DNA of 64,000 nucleotides, from assembly GCA_932294295.1 (NCBI GenBank), contig OW028580.1, positions 26,147,396-26,211,395 of the forward strand, written 5' to 3'. Shown piece by piece: positions 37,816 through 49,974 of this stretch. The stretch is from Alitta virens (taxonomy: Eukaryota > Annelida > Polychaeta > Phyllodocida > Nereididae). The notes below the pieces were generated by a model. That model saw only the letters and a list, made by a program, of their open reading frames with translations, was not told where the DNA came from and did not search any database. Position 1 is the stretch's first letter, and each line of letters starts with the position of its first letter. The position numbers and the translations under genes were made by a program.

Positions 37816-38464
37816 CTACTTAGTGTATACGTGGGTATATGCATTTAATGCCTCATCCTCAGAGCCTAATTTGTGTGCAACTTAATATAATTAATTAAAA
37901 TGCGCATCCTTGGTACCATAGAGTACATTTCACACCAGTATATATCACTTTATAACTAATAAGTGTTCTGAAACATACATCTCTAGGCACTGATATATGT
38001 ATTTATGGTAGACAAAGGACACATTTCCATTATCAATATCATTTTACAGGCTACCCAATGTTGGTTACCATCAGGGGAGACAAAACCAACTCATGCATCC
38101 TAGCTCACCAGAACAAGAGAGGCTGAAAAGGTAGCCAGCCTGTCGAGGTAGCCAGCCTGACTAATGACTTCAGAGGACAAATTATCCAGCTGAGAGGGAA
38201 ACCTTCTGTAGGTGAGAACAAAAAAGTAAAGAATTTTTTTTTCTTTTGCTTTGATTGTGTAAGAATGATGTGAAATATATAATGAAGAAAAAAAGATTGA
38301 AATGGTCGATTGAAAAAAAAAACTATATTTTTCTTGGAAATAATTTATAAAATTGTGTTGTCACCTTCATTAAATTAATGAAGGGAAGCTAGTAAAGCAA
38401 TGAGACAAAGTAGTATCATAGGAAAACATAATATCCTTCAAGAACAATTGAGGCAAAAAGAAAT

Positions 38465-39030
38465 ACTGAAACTGATATTGACCAGCTCTGCCGAAGGTCC
38501 CAGGTTCAATTCGCTGTTTAGGCACTCTTCATGAGCTACATATTGTACATCCCAGCTGGATGTCATTCGGATGAGATGTTAGATTGGAGGTGCCTTGTAC
38601 TCAGTGTCTATGCTGAGGCAAATCAAAGACCCCAGCTATGGGGTAAATATTATAAATCCAAGCAGCCTATTTTAATTTTCTAGGTATAGTTTTTGATAGT
38701 AATTAAAATTGGAAAGAACACATGAACCATAAATCTTCTAATATTTCCCGAATAAGCTGTTATGAGTAAATTAAAACACTACATCCCTCATTACTTTTTG
38801 TCTTTAGGGAGTCTCCTCATTCATATATAATATATAAATACTGTAATCTTCACTAAGTCTTGGCATATCTTCTCATCTCATTACATCAATGTTGTAAATA
38901 TCTATATAATATGAATGAAATAAAAGTGATTTGTCTATCATATTATAATAACCGTTGCCTGTGGCAGCTGGTTATGTAAGCTGATTCAGCTTCAGACCCA
39001 GTTGCATTTAGACATGAGACATGAAATAGT
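38465..39030 (+). mobile_element. SINE family B copy split by a LINE remnant
   Basis: The head and body occupy 38465-38650 (B-box-like GGTTCAATTCG at 38502) and the tail resumes at 38948-39030 (CTGTGGCAGCTGGTTATG, CTTCAGACCCAGTTGCATT). The LINE piece at 38665-38945 lies between them. Confidence 0.75.
38665..38945 (+). mobile_element. Short LINE remnant inserted in a SINE-B copy
   Basis: Translation shows FLGIVFDSN, NWKEHMNH and a KTLHPSLLFVF-like stretch, the palm-to-thumb junction of a LINE reverse transcriptase, with stops. About 150 bases of AT-rich 3' sequence follow, ending in ATGAATGAAATAAAAG. The SINE-B sequence resumes at 38948, so the LINE piece landed inside it, with internal deletion. 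Confidence 0.6.
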
Positions 39031-39125
39031 AAATATGATGGAAAGAATATCAGACTGAAAAAAAGATGATGACGAAATTGAGAAAAAAAATTAATTAAAG
39101 GTCAAACAAATACCTTAGAATTGCA

Positions 39126-39258
39126 ACATGGAAGGAAGCAAGGAAGCAAGGAGGGGAGGAAGGGAGGGAGGGAGGGAGGAAGTAAGAAAGGTAGGAAGGA
39201 AGTAATAAAGGTAGGAAGGAATGAAGGATGAAGGAATGAAAGAAAGAATGAAGGAAGT
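39126..39258. repeat. (GGAA)n tract
   Basis: GGAA/GGGA/GAAG tetramers. Confidence 0.88.
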
Positions 39259-41696
39259 ACTTCAACCACACACCAGATCAGTATAGAGCATTCTCCTTTT
39301 CTACTTATTTTATGCATTTATCTTTAAGAAAGCTAGTGTCAAAGTACACAGGAATTGTACTCATAAACATCCCCTAGTACTGGTGTACACAATGTCACCC
39401 TCACCCCAATTTGACCTCTGACAGACTGACCCAATGACCGTGGTGAAGCCTCAAGGAAACCGATTCATAAGAGCTTAGAGGAATACGGAGATGCCCAAGT
39501 GGCCGTGTCATTCCATAGTACAATGCCGCATGCAATATGCAAGGCCTGATCTGCAATATTGCCATCAATAACATCTCCCATAGGTGACAATGGATACCCC
39601 TGTGCTACTCCAAAACAGGCGTTGTGAAAGTTGGTGGCATACAATGGTAGAAATAAGTTTACGAATACATGTTCCATGTAATATCAACTTGTACATTTTA
39701 TGTCTACCTAATCAGTGCTAATTGCAAACTTTTAACTGTCTACTTGACCAAAAAAAAAACGTATATAAAACAGAACAAAAAATAAAACAAGAACAATATA
39801 TTAACTTTGATAAGACACACAAGAGCTGTATAAGGCAAAGTTTCAATTTACCTTATCTAGTGCACTTGGAAATATGTATAGTTCATACAAAGTCAGACAG
39901 GAATTTTTTTTTTTTTAAACCAAAATCCTGCTCATTCAATGCATTTAGAGCAATTAGTATCTAGCACTGAATGCAGCCATCATTGCCCTTCTACACCTGG
40001 GTGGAGTGGAGCAAAGACTTACAGAGGATCTGTTCAATTCCTCCCTGCCATGGTTGGATCTCAAACAACTAACCCCATGGTTTGAAGTCATGCACCTAAA
40101 CGACTGATCTGCAGAAGGTAGAAATGGCCACCGCAAAGCTGATTGGCTGCTTGCTGGACACTGGGCAGTTAGACCCGCCTTATGCAATGGCTTGTAAGGG
40201 GGGTCAATAAAGCCAACCCTCTCTATATTGATGCTTGTCTGAACAGGGTTTGTTTACATCTGGTCAGTTGACTGGATAGATATAGCAAGATTGAACTTTC
40301 AATTGAAAAGTGAATATTATTATGTTGCTATTGCATTGTAACAAATATTTTTTGTAGCTGGAACCTAATTTTATTTCCTACTTTTCCATTATTCTTTAAT
40401 TGTTACTGTATGTCATTTACTTTGTATTTTCGGTTTACATTGTGACATAATGAATGACATGAAGCTGTCAAATAAAAGACATATATTATACATATATATT
40501 TAACATCTAACTGCTATGATATAATTAGACATTTATTAAATTGCAAACTTTATGCAAATCTTTATCTTTATTTCATAGATTGTGGGGCTTCCTTTGAAGT
40601 TTGTTGGGAGTAATCACAATGCAAGTTGCATCATCATAGAAATATTTGAATTTGACTCCAAATATCAGTTATGAAATCAGTTGATACTGCCTTTGAAACA
40701 AGATGTGTAACAGAGCTGATTTTACAGACAGTCAGTCCATGAACTCTTGGTTAGTCTAAGTTGTACCTCAGGCCAATTCACACCAAGCCCTTATTCTGGC
40801 AACGACAGGACCATTGTTTTGTCGCATAGTACATGTATATCTAACCATGGAAATTACTTTGTATAGAGGGATCACATACGCTGTTACATTTTTCAATAAG
40901 GTACCAGTAAAAATGTAAGACTGCTTTATGTAGATACAAATGGAACTGTATGCATCCTTGATATTGCCTATAAATGATACAGTACTGTGTATCTATTATG
41001 TCATCAGAGGATTGGGGTATGCACTTCACCCCCACCAAATTGCACCTGTAGCCATGTGGTTTCTATGCAAATGAGCACTTTTATTTTAGAGGTCATTAAG
41101 TTTACGAGGGCCGTTGTTCCATGGTAACAGCTCATTGAAACGTCATTAGGGCCTGTCAATCAAATTCTGGAAGATGTCTTCATAATTCTACATATAATTC
41201 ATAATATCTCATTTTATACACCGAATATAATTTAGAGAGTGGCATAATTCGTTTCGGCATACGTTTTTAAATCTGCTGATACCAAGCTCATATGGCTTGA
41301 TTGCATTGTGTGTTGTTGATATTGGGAAATTGTGTGAAATATTCAGAGATGTTTCCTCTTTGAGGGGCTGGAACCAAATGAGGCCTCTGAGCTGCTGGTA
41401 TCCCCATTTGTAGTCGTGGCTCGGTCTTTAAGCACTTGTGTTTTACAGCTGTACAGCCTCAGAGCTAAGGTCCCAAGCTCAGCTTACACGTAGACATAGT
41501 GCTAAGTTGATGAGACTTTGCTTTCACCTAAATGTTATTGCATATTTACCTGATTGAGGACCATCGTAGCTACAGTATAGTGCATTAGACGATATTTCTG
41601 GGCATTGCCAACTATATACCTATTTTTAATAATTCTTCTTGCTGGATGCGGGAGTCGAAACCAAGACCTTCAGAGTTGCTGAACACAAACATCCTG
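39259..41696. other. No gene recognised
   Basis: A 70-codon reverse frame (39465-39677) has balanced composition but no recognisable family. The rest is unique, AT-rich DNA. Confidence 0.45.
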
Positions 41697-41888
41697 CAAG
41701 GGGTGGGTGGATGAGACAGGCTTTACGTCCCATATTTATGCACCAGATAGGGCTGATCAGGACGGGCAACAGGCAGGTGCTAAGGCAATGAGGCGAATGA
41801 TGAAGCAACCTTCCAACTTGGGCTGGATTCGAACCCAGGACCCAATGGTTGGCAGCCCAGTGTGCTACCACTTAGCTACCACTGAGCA
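41697..41888 (-). mobile_element. SINE family A (diverged)
   Basis: Recognisable by the CTTTACGTCC block, the CCAACTTGGGCT block and the B box GGTTCGAATCC on the minus strand, but with more substitutions and small insertions than the other copies. Confidence 0.75.
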
Positions 41889-42078
41889 AAATTCTTGAAG
41901 CGGGCATATAACGCCTTACATTTTCTTGTTTCCTTGGCAACCACCTAGAAAATTTACTATTATTAAATATCTAGCAAAATTTTCCTGTTAGATCGAAAAT
42001 AAAACTTGTGGTACACGCAAAATTATTGAAAAAAAGATCCTTTGATTGACTTTTTAAAAACCTTTCATTCAAATAGGT

Positions 42079-42104
42079 GCCGCCATGTTTGTTGCCATGG
42101 TAAC
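42079..42104. promoter_or_regulatory. YY1-like site next to an RFX X-box-like site
   Basis: GCCGCCATGTTT (reverse of AAACATGGCGGC) is directly followed by GTTGCCATGGTAAC, which fits the X-box consensus GTNRCCNNRGYAAC at every fixed position. Confidence 0.35.
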
Positions 42105-42171
42105 CAACATGTGATGGACAGATTTCGCTTACTCATCTTTTGTTAGTCATATGCCATGAGGAGTGTTTCAA

Positions 42172-42502
42172 AAAAAAATGTATAAGTTGGTCAGTCTCAC
42201 AGGCATTAAGTCCAAAAAATATATAATAAATTGAAAGAAATCAAGACCAAAACATTGGAAATACAATGGAAATGGCATCATCACCCATTGTTGTGTATTG
42301 TGATGTCATCACTTGGTTTGTTTATGTATTGGATACATTTTTTGATGGCATGAAAAATTAAATACTAGATAAAATTTATTTATTCTATAGAGAGATAGTG
42401 AGCCCAGCAAGGCTCTGGATGGGGGGTAATCAGTATATTAAGAAGACAATGAAATGAATTCAATAGAGTTTGGCCCCTGTCATACTGAGTGACAGTCCAG
42501 CT
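42172..42502. mobile_element. Diverged copy of the TTAA MITE
   Basis: The segment ACCAAAACATTGGAAATACA and what follows to GTTTGTTTATGTATTGG match 18018-18100 of the first copy. The right end GTGACAGTCCAGCTTTAA also matches. The left end is eroded. Confidence 0.65.
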
Positions 42503-42560
42503 TTAAGAATCAGTCTAAAAAAAACACCATTGTTTTTCACAACAGCAATATACAACCAGA

Positions 42561-42748
42561 TGACGTCAGAAGGACATGATGATAACTGGCTTGTTAACTG
42601 TACAGGAACTGTCTGACATTCGGATGTCAAGTCATAAAATAAGAACCCTGGGGGGCACTCTATTAATAGCCATCACTCGGAAAACATGCAAAGCAGGTAG
42701 AAAACTGTTAAAGGTGACAGGAAGCCTCTGTGACGTCACTGACGTGGT
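42561..42748. promoter_or_regulatory. CRE cluster
   Basis: Two perfect TGACGTCA palindromes (42561-42568 and 42731-42738) and an adjacent TGACGTGG (42741-42748). Confidence 0.3.
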
Positions 42749-42749
42749 A

Positions 42750-43634
42750 TCCAAGCAACAATGACCAAAAACACCTCCTGCCTTCCACGAATCTGGGCAA
42801 CAGCACAAGAAGTGGCTTCAGGAGATATGAGATTTGGTCTTATGAAGGAAAATTATTTAAAGATTTTTTTATAACACGCAGAAAACTTCATGAATTGAGT
42901 CTGGGAAGATATGAACTTTTAAAAAAAATATTTGTTTGGTATGTCTTTTTACTATTTCTTGGTATCTGCATATATCGAAGGAAGTAATGTAACCATTAAA
43001 GTTGTACGGCAATTATTTGATGGAGATACACCAAAAACTTTTTTTTCCTTTGTCTAATCATGTTCTGGTGGCTCCATGGTCTAATGTGCATTTCAACTGT
43101 GCAATGTAAGCCTAGAATACACGAAAGGAATGCCCGCTTGTTGCTTATTTCATATTAGTACAAAAAACAAGGATCCGTATGAAGTGAGTCATCCTCTTTT
43201 GATGGCATAGACCTAATTCAATCCAATTTGGCAAGGATAATTAATACTCTTAATTACAAATTACAAATTAGCGACCTTGGTTCTGTCGCTGTTTCCTTTC
43301 AACCATTGGAATCAAGTTAATTAAACTGAATTTGGAGTTATGCAAGGCAGCTGCCTGGGGCCTTTAAGTATCTCCTTAAGAAAAAATGAAAGTTTGAATC
43401 AGGTGTTTCTACTGCAGAACCGTCACTTGCTTGTAATTGTAATTCTTAATGAAATTGACAATTCGTTCTTTGCAATAGGCAAGGTAATGCAATTAAATCC
43501 ATTCCAATAACCGAACACAAAATTCAAGGATAATGACTTTGTTCAGTTTGATGGAATTCAAAATATATTCTTTGTTGTCTGTCTATTTTTATCTCTATGT
43601 TTATAATTAAGTTTCAGTTGTCTGAAATTGATCA
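42750..43634. other. No gene recognised
   Basis: AT-rich unique sequence. Confidence 0.5.
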
Positions 43635-44115
43635 TAGGTAGTTGCACAGTGGTCGTAGACAAGTCTTGAATGAAATTGTTCTATCATGGTAGTCTTGGGT
43701 GATCTTTAAAGAGTGGTACAACTGGCAGAAGACTAACTTTGACTAGTTGCACCACAACTGAAGATCACATAAAAGATCATGTTCAATCACCAAAGACTAC
43801 TGAAGACCAAAATATAACCTGAAACCTCTTGCATGATTTATGAAAGACTACTGGGGACTAGTTGAGATCATTGGTGACTGGTTGTAGTCCATGTGACCAT
43901 ACAGTATAATTATAGAGCGTTTGAATCTTGCAATCAGTCATCTAGTAGTTCACAAGTTAGTTGTACGATGGTCGTACTGTAGCACATGTAATCTTTGGCT
44001 GTATATATTAGTCTTTTCTTGTCTTAAGATGGCCTTAGAATGGTTGTATATTAGTCTTGTGGCAGTTGTACAATTGTTAGAGATCTGCATTACAATCATT
44101 GAAAGTAATGTTGTG
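43635..44115. repeat. Degenerate repeat region rich in GTAGTC/GACTAC motifs
   Basis: AGTCTT, GTAGTC, GACTAC, AGATCAC and GATCATG motifs recur in both orientations (for example GACTAGTTGCACCACAACTG). No unit length can be fixed. Confidence 0.45.
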
Positions 44116-44329
44116 ATGTGTGACTGGCGCTAACAGATAACAAAACTGCTTGGTCTATCTTAGAAAACATTGGTACTTGGCTTGTGGATTATCTATAGTT
44201 TGTCATTACTAGTTATGAATTGCAGTGGCTATGTCTTCGGTAGCTTTAGATTTGTAAAATTAGTTGGCATTAGATAATGTCTACCTCAAAAAACAAGAAT
44301 ATATCAAACTGCATAAAAAAAATAGTTAG

Positions 44330-44990
44330 AACTGAATATTTTGTCATTCTGTGATAGAACTATATTAGTATTGTCTTGTACTGTAACACAAAGATGATTA
44401 GTCAATTGTATCATGCTGATGTCAATAAGCTAAGAGTCACTTTGAGGAGGCTTTTTAAATTACCAAACAGAACACATTGTAATCTTTTACCCTGTATCAC
44501 CAGTATATTACCACTCAATGTCACAGTAGATATTAGATTCCTCAGACACATGTCATCTGGGTGTAGACATAAAAATAATACAGTCAATTTTCTATTCTAT
44601 GTGCAGCAGTCTTGACATGTCTGTAATGGCTAGAAATTTGAGATTTGTTTGTAATAAGTATGGTTTAAAGCCACGTGATGTGATTAATTGTAGTCCAAGC
44701 TATATTAGTAAACTTGTAAAAGAGAATTACTACAAAACTGTTTTAGAGAGTGACCAATTAATTAGTGTTCAAATCATGGAATTAATTCATATCAGGGATG
44801 AGTTGTGTGAAGACTTTAGTCTGAGTAAAAAAGATGTTTGTGATATTATAGAACATTTAGCCACAAATTGATTATCTGGGGTTTTTGCTAACCCTCTTTT
44901 TTGGGTGCAAATCATTGTTTATAAATATTTTCTTTTTGTTATTAATCTTGAATTTATACTGTATATTTCATACGAATAAAGCTTATAATT
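44330..44990 (+). mobile_element. LINE 3' fragment (C-terminal domain), frameshifted
   Basis: Two overlapping frames (44376-44615 and 44599-44871) together give the C-terminal end of a LINE ORF2. The first has the conserved LRRLFKLPNRTHCNLLPCI block; the second has RFVCNKYGLKPRDV and ends at TGA 44869-44871. One frameshift near 44605 separates them. An AATAAA follows near 44975. Everything upstream, including the catalytic domain, is missing. Confidence 0.7.
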
Positions 44991-45263
44991 GACAGATGCA
45001 GCAAACACAAACAATCATTGGGCAAACTTTCAAAATTTAAACACAATCTAATTAGAAAATTACTAAAATGCAATGGCAAGCTATGACATGAAAATTTGGC
45101 AGATGAAAGTATCAACAGAATTCCACTTAAAATCAGGTTCTTTTTCAAACGAAATTTTCACACACTATTTTTCCACACAAATTGTTCGACATTTCGACTA
45201 CAACAACTGTAGTTGTCTTGTCTTTGTTTTTTTGTGTGAATTTTTGGTGATATATTTGCTGCA

Positions 45264-45385
45264 GTTGAACCTCGCCATTGAAATCATCCTTGCTGGAACG
45301 TTCACAGGTCTTAATGGCGAAGTGGTCTTAATGGTTAGGTGGTCTTAATGGTGAGGTGGTCTTAATGGTGAGGTGGTCTTAAAAA
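45264..45385. mobile_element. Family G element with tandemly expanded right end
   Basis: The left end is GAACCTCGCCATTGAAATC. The right end repeats a 17-bp unit, GTGGTCTTAATGGTGAG, four times at about 45320-45384. Confidence 0.7.
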
Positions 45386-45744
45386 TGGCTCAATTGTACT
45401 TTTTCTCGGGGTCAATGCACTGCTCACTGTAATTTCAGAATTATCAGATTTCTTTCCACGAAGAGCGAAGAGAAGAGTGGGTGCAAAACGGAGTCAACTG
45501 ACATTGATTCACTGGAAAAACACTTAAAATTTCATTTGGATATATATCCCACTTTTGTCTTTGTGCCCATATACCTGTCTGTCTAGATGTTTTCTGTTTA
45601 GGCAGGTTCAGCTTGTATATATAGGACTGAACAACTGTACAGTGGAATCCCTTATTTATGAAATAAAACATTAAGCAAAAGAGGACCATAAATCTATTTA
45701 AGTTTTCAAAATATAAACGAATGAATGATGAATGATTTCAAATG

Positions 45745-46076
45745 AATCAATCAATCCCATCCTAGCCTATCCTAGACTATCTTAGCCCATCCTAGCCTAT
45801 CTTAGCCTATTCTAGCCTATCCTAGACTATCCTAGTCTATCCTAGCCTATCCTAGCCTATCCTAGACTATCCTAGCCTATCACAGCATATCTTAGTCTGT
45901 CTTGACCTATCTTAGCCTATCCTAGACTATCCTATCCAATTCTAGACTATCCTATCCTAGCCTATCCTATCCTAGCCTATCCTATCCCAGCCTATCCTAG
46001 CCTATACTATCCTAGCCTATTCTAGACTATCCCAGCCTATCTTAGTCTATCCTATCCTAGTCTAGCCTATCCTTTT
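45745..46076. repeat. 10-bp CCTAGCCTAT minisatellite, about 33 units
   Basis: CCTAGCCTAT and variants (CCTAGACTAT, CTTAGCCTAT) with 5-bp slips (CCTAT). Confidence 0.92.
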
Positions 46077-46669
46077 TTTCATTATAAAACTTTAGACTTT
46101 TTCATTTCCTACCATGTATTTCGATCCCTATATCCACTTAGTGCACAGCGAAACCTGGGCTAAACAGCCAGTGGAACATAAATAAAACCTTCTCTCAATA
46201 AAGTACGGATATCTGATCCATAAAAAACAATAAAGGGGCTAATAAAATCACAATCTGTCAATGTTGGCCTGTTAGACAGTAAATATGCTGAATGTTACAG
46301 CCTTTAGTCCGTATGACTCTGTGATGGAACTGATGTTTTCAATCCCCCAACTGACTATCTGGTAGCCAAAACACGAGAAGGGCGGAATGAGGTCACAGAT
46401 AAGGTCATTCAGTGCACCCCAGCTATCCCATAAGGCTCTAGGGTTGACACGTGATCGCTGCTGCTTGATCCAATATGGCGGTTGACAATATGCATCTGTC
46501 CGGAGTGATCTATGTTCTCTGGGCCGTTGGGGCGTGTTAAAGAATTGGCTAACAAATTGCCCCAAGATTTCGGAAGGGGTGGAATGTGACAGACGTATAG
46601 AGACAAGGACGATATTTATCTTGAGGAGGTTAGAGCAGGCTGCATGTATATATTTGTACATCTTGTACA

Positions 46670-47130
46670 TGTAGGAAGGTCCCAGTTTCGATGCCATGGA
46701 AAAGGCACTGTTCAGCTAGATGTCCATGCTGAGGCAAGTAAAATACCCCACCTTTGTGGTAAACGTGTAAAATGGTGTACAGCTTGTTGACCTAGTGGTT
46801 ATATGGTATCTAGACATATTATTGGAAGGTCCCAGTTTCGATGCCTGCCATGGCAAAGGTACGGTTCAGCTGGATGTGGATCGCGTGAGACATTACTCTG
46901 TGTTGATGCTGAGGCAAGTAAAATACCCCACCTTTGTGGTAAATGTGTAACATGGTGTGGACTTTAGTACAGCTGGTTGGCCTAGTGGTTAAGTCTTTGG
47001 TCAACTCCACTGAAGGTGCTCGGTTCGAATCCATGACCAGAACACTTCCCCAATCAGCATGTCACGTCGTTCCAATTCATGGAGCTATATATAGTATCTA
47101 GACTTCATCTACTGTAAGCTAAATCTCAGC
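46670..47130 (+). mobile_element. Two SINE family B copies in tandem
   Basis: The GGTCCCAGTTTCGATGCC block occurs at about 46677 and again at 46830. Each is followed by GAGGCAAGTAAAATACCCCA. A further head follows at 46979-47032 with A-box-like GGCCTAGTGGTTAAG and a perfect B box GGTTCGAATCC. Confidence 0.7.
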
Positions 47131-47428
47131 GTGCTGTCCTTTGAATAAGATATCAAATTGGGAGTGTCTCGTTTAACTTGCACTCGGTGTCTCTGATTAG
47201 TTTAATTCATAAGTCTGAAAGGTTCCACTCATGAAGTAGATGGGAAAAACAGTGGGGTCATCTCCTCTTGATGTCAGTCCATCAGAATCAAAACTCTTTA
47301 AGCTGGTTAAGTTAAACTATCTTCAACATTGCTCAGTGCCTTTGATGAAGAATGACTTAGTGGTCAAGGCATTCAGAAGTTTTTGATAGTCTGCTGAAGT
47401 TCCTGGTTTCAATTCCAATACCAGGCAC

Positions 47429-47565
47429 TCTACATGGCCAAATGTGCCACGTGCGTTTTCCATAAGAAGGATAAACGCATGGTTTTTGCCTAATCAAAAT
47501 GAGGTGAAAACCATGCGTTTATCCAAACGCATGGAAACCGCACGTAGCACCTTTGGCCATGTACA
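47429..47565. mobile_element. Palindromic MITE, family P
   Basis: Both arms are intact: CTACATGGCCAAATGTGCC at the left and its inverted form ending GGCCATGTAC at the right. Inserted in a SINE-B copy. Confidence 0.8.
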
Positions 47566-47573
47566 TAACTACA

Positions 47574-47694
47574 TCCCAGATAGCATTCCAAATCGGGCCC
47601 GCATTGTTTTTATGTCGGCCCCCATCGGTACAAAATCGTTTCAACATCGCCGACGTTGCGCCAATGTTGATACGATTTGGAATGCTATCTGGGA
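47574..47694. mobile_element. MITE, family Q (intact ends)
   Basis: The ends are perfect inverted repeats of at least 20 bp, TCCCAGATAGCATTCCAAAT and its complement. Inserted beside a family P MITE within a SINE-B copy. Confidence 0.8.
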
Positions 47695-47822
47695 TTTCAA
47701 TGTCTGTACAGGGGAACGTAAAAGACCCCACTTGTGGGGTACATGTGTAAAATGGTGTAGAATCCAAGCCTTATCATCTCATTATCATCTGCCTGGTATG
47801 AGCTGACTCACTTTAGACAAGT

Positions 47823-48539
47823 AACATTTCAACAACACAATGATTGGATATATAATATATTAAAAATCATCGTTATCACTGTAAATTGTTGGGATTAATT
47901 ACTGTATCTATCACGATTTATTAGAAATTTACTTTTTTTTACGAAGTATAATATGCTCTTGTGGGAAACAACAGGATCATGTCCAGCTAAAAGATAGATT
48001 GACCCTTATCCACCCATAATCAACAATGAGGACTTTATTGTAATATATTTGTGACCAGTCACATCTCTGGTCAGCCAAGTTAGGCCAGTGTGTGACGTCG
48101 CATTGAATAATGGTGATATTGGACAAACCGATAAATCGCTCAGCATTAAGGAATACCGATAATTATAAAAAATACCAAAAATTACGTAGACGGATTTTGA
48201 GAACCAGTGATTGTAATAATATATTTTAATTGTATTGCAAATCAAAGTATGTGTGTATATAAGAACAGCTAGGTCTGTTTTATGTCATATGATAGGAACC
48301 AAAGTATACATAGGCCTTTTGCTAAATTAATATAGATAGTCTAAAAGCTGAATACTTAAAATTCGGATTTTTTATATATCCATTGGGAAGAAATAACATG
48401 TTGTGCCACTTCTCGATCTTTGAATTTCTTTGGACTTGACACTATTAAAAATATTAGGCCTATTAATTTATATGGCTTTCATGTTATTGAACTACTTTAC
48501 CCGCTAAGACCATAACCTTAGATTAAATAAATGGTAGAG
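47823..48539. other. No gene recognised
   Basis: Isolated ACCGATA motifs (near 48128 and 48155) hint that the TACCGATA-type element reaches into this stretch. Confidence 0.4.
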
Positions 48540-48640
48540 ATACCGATCCAGGAATTTACTGAACCGATACCGATACCGATACTGCTCTCTAGTATCGGCC
48601 GATACCGATACACCGATACCAATAGTAAATGCTACAGCCA
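48540..48640. repeat. TACCGATA-rich palindromic block (possible DNA transposon end)
   Basis: ACCGATACCGATACCGATAC and AGTATCGGCCGATACCGATA occur here, and a related block (49978-50028) carries GTATCGGCCGATATCGATAC and GGTACACCTCTAG. Such blocks mark ends of some animal DNA transposons (hAT-like). No transposase is seen between them. Confidence 0.45.
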
Positions 48641-48667
48641 CCAGCAAATCACCCAAACCATTTTGCC

Positions 48668-48714
48668 TGCCCCCCCCCCCCCTTGATTCTACACCCCCCC
48701 CCCCCCCCCCGCCC
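48668..48714. repeat. Two poly-C tracts
   Basis: Runs of 14 and about 18 C bases separated by TTGATTCTACA. Confidence 0.85.
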
Positions 48715-49219
48715 CCAACTCACACCTTAAATTACTTTCAATCAAACATCATTGACAATTGTATTGCAATTCAATTTATATGATTACGTGAGAGGTGTAA
48801 GTCTGCCTGATTGAAATTTTAGGCCCAGCAACTGATTACTACTAGTGATTAGTATTTAACCCAGCAAGAGCATAACCAATTCAAATCAATTAATTTCTTC
48901 ACAAATCAACATGAAGATACTATATGTAAGTTTGCGCACAATGATATTCACAACTGCATAGTCTTGTTTTTACTTTTAAATCGCTTCATTTTACATATAT
49001 TTCTATATTGCTATTGGCAGCATGCAATCAAATTTTGAGTTACCAGTATATAATCTATCCAAATAAATAATGATTTGCTATGAAATAGACTGGCACATCT
49101 ATATTTTTCAAAATTTCTTTTTAAAGAGAGTTTTGTGCCTTCTATATACTACATATATGCAGGGCACTGTAATAATGAGCATTTTAAATTAGTGCTGTAT
49201 GCATTTAACATTATCTATA

Positions 49220-49288
49220 TTATGCCCATTATGCCCATTATGCCCATTATGCCCATTTATGCCCATTATGCCATTATGCCATTATACT
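49220..49288. repeat. (CCCATTATG)n repeat
   Basis: 9-bp CCCATTATG units shortening to 8-bp CCATTATG at the end. Confidence 0.88.
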
Positions 49289-49974
49289 TACTCAGGTCAC
49301 ACCCAGGGGTCACGCCTTGATAATTCTATAGAAATTAACCCATGCCAAGAAATGCATTGTGTCCATGAGAGACACCATCTTTCATATTCTAGGGGTTCAG
49401 TTGCAAATGACCCTATTGCATTATCAATTTACCGTGTCTCCCATAGCATGCAGTGTAAGTTATCATAATCTCACTCTACGCCACTGAGATAAATTAATGT
49501 ACATGCATATTCATGTAATTTACTCATGCACAATGGATAGCTATGTAGATGGCATAGAAGGGTATATGCAGTAATCGAGTCATAAAATCTAAATATGATT
49601 AGGGTATAATAATATGAAAGTTAAAAGTCAATCACGGCTGGGATTAAATATGATGAAATAAAGTTCATCATTGGTCTAATGCATGTCACTGTGCATATAG
49701 GCAGTTCATAGGCCTTTGCACGAGAAGTGTAGAATATTCTACTTTAAACTAAGTTAACATCCAATCTTTGACAATACAGTGTATGATATGGTGGGCAATT
49801 TATGTAACATCAATTGGTTTTGTTAATATAACATCAATTGTTTTGCATCAGAGCAACTGCTATCTATTAGCGATCTGGTTTAATGATTCCAAGGGTAGGG
49901 TAGGAAGGGGGGCATTGCAGAGGGGGCATGATCCGTACTTGGTATGGGATCCATCCACAGAACCCATACCTGGG

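Larger units (their letters stand above)
47340..47822 (+). mobile_element. SINE family B copy interrupted by two MITEs
   Basis: The head (ACTTAGTGGTCAAGG, then GGTTTCAATTCC) is at 47350-47420. The body resumes near 47700 with GAACGTAAAAGACCCCA and ends with the tail near 47820. Two palindromic MITEs (47429-47565 and 47574-47694) fill the gap. Confidence 0.75.

Noticed and set aside
39465..39677. 70-codon reverse open frame with balanced composition
   Set aside because: No family, no splice or promoter context; kept only as a note.
46272..46697. 141-codon reverse open frame
   Set aside because: It overlaps SINE-B sequence at one end, has no recognisable domain and no ordered splice signals.
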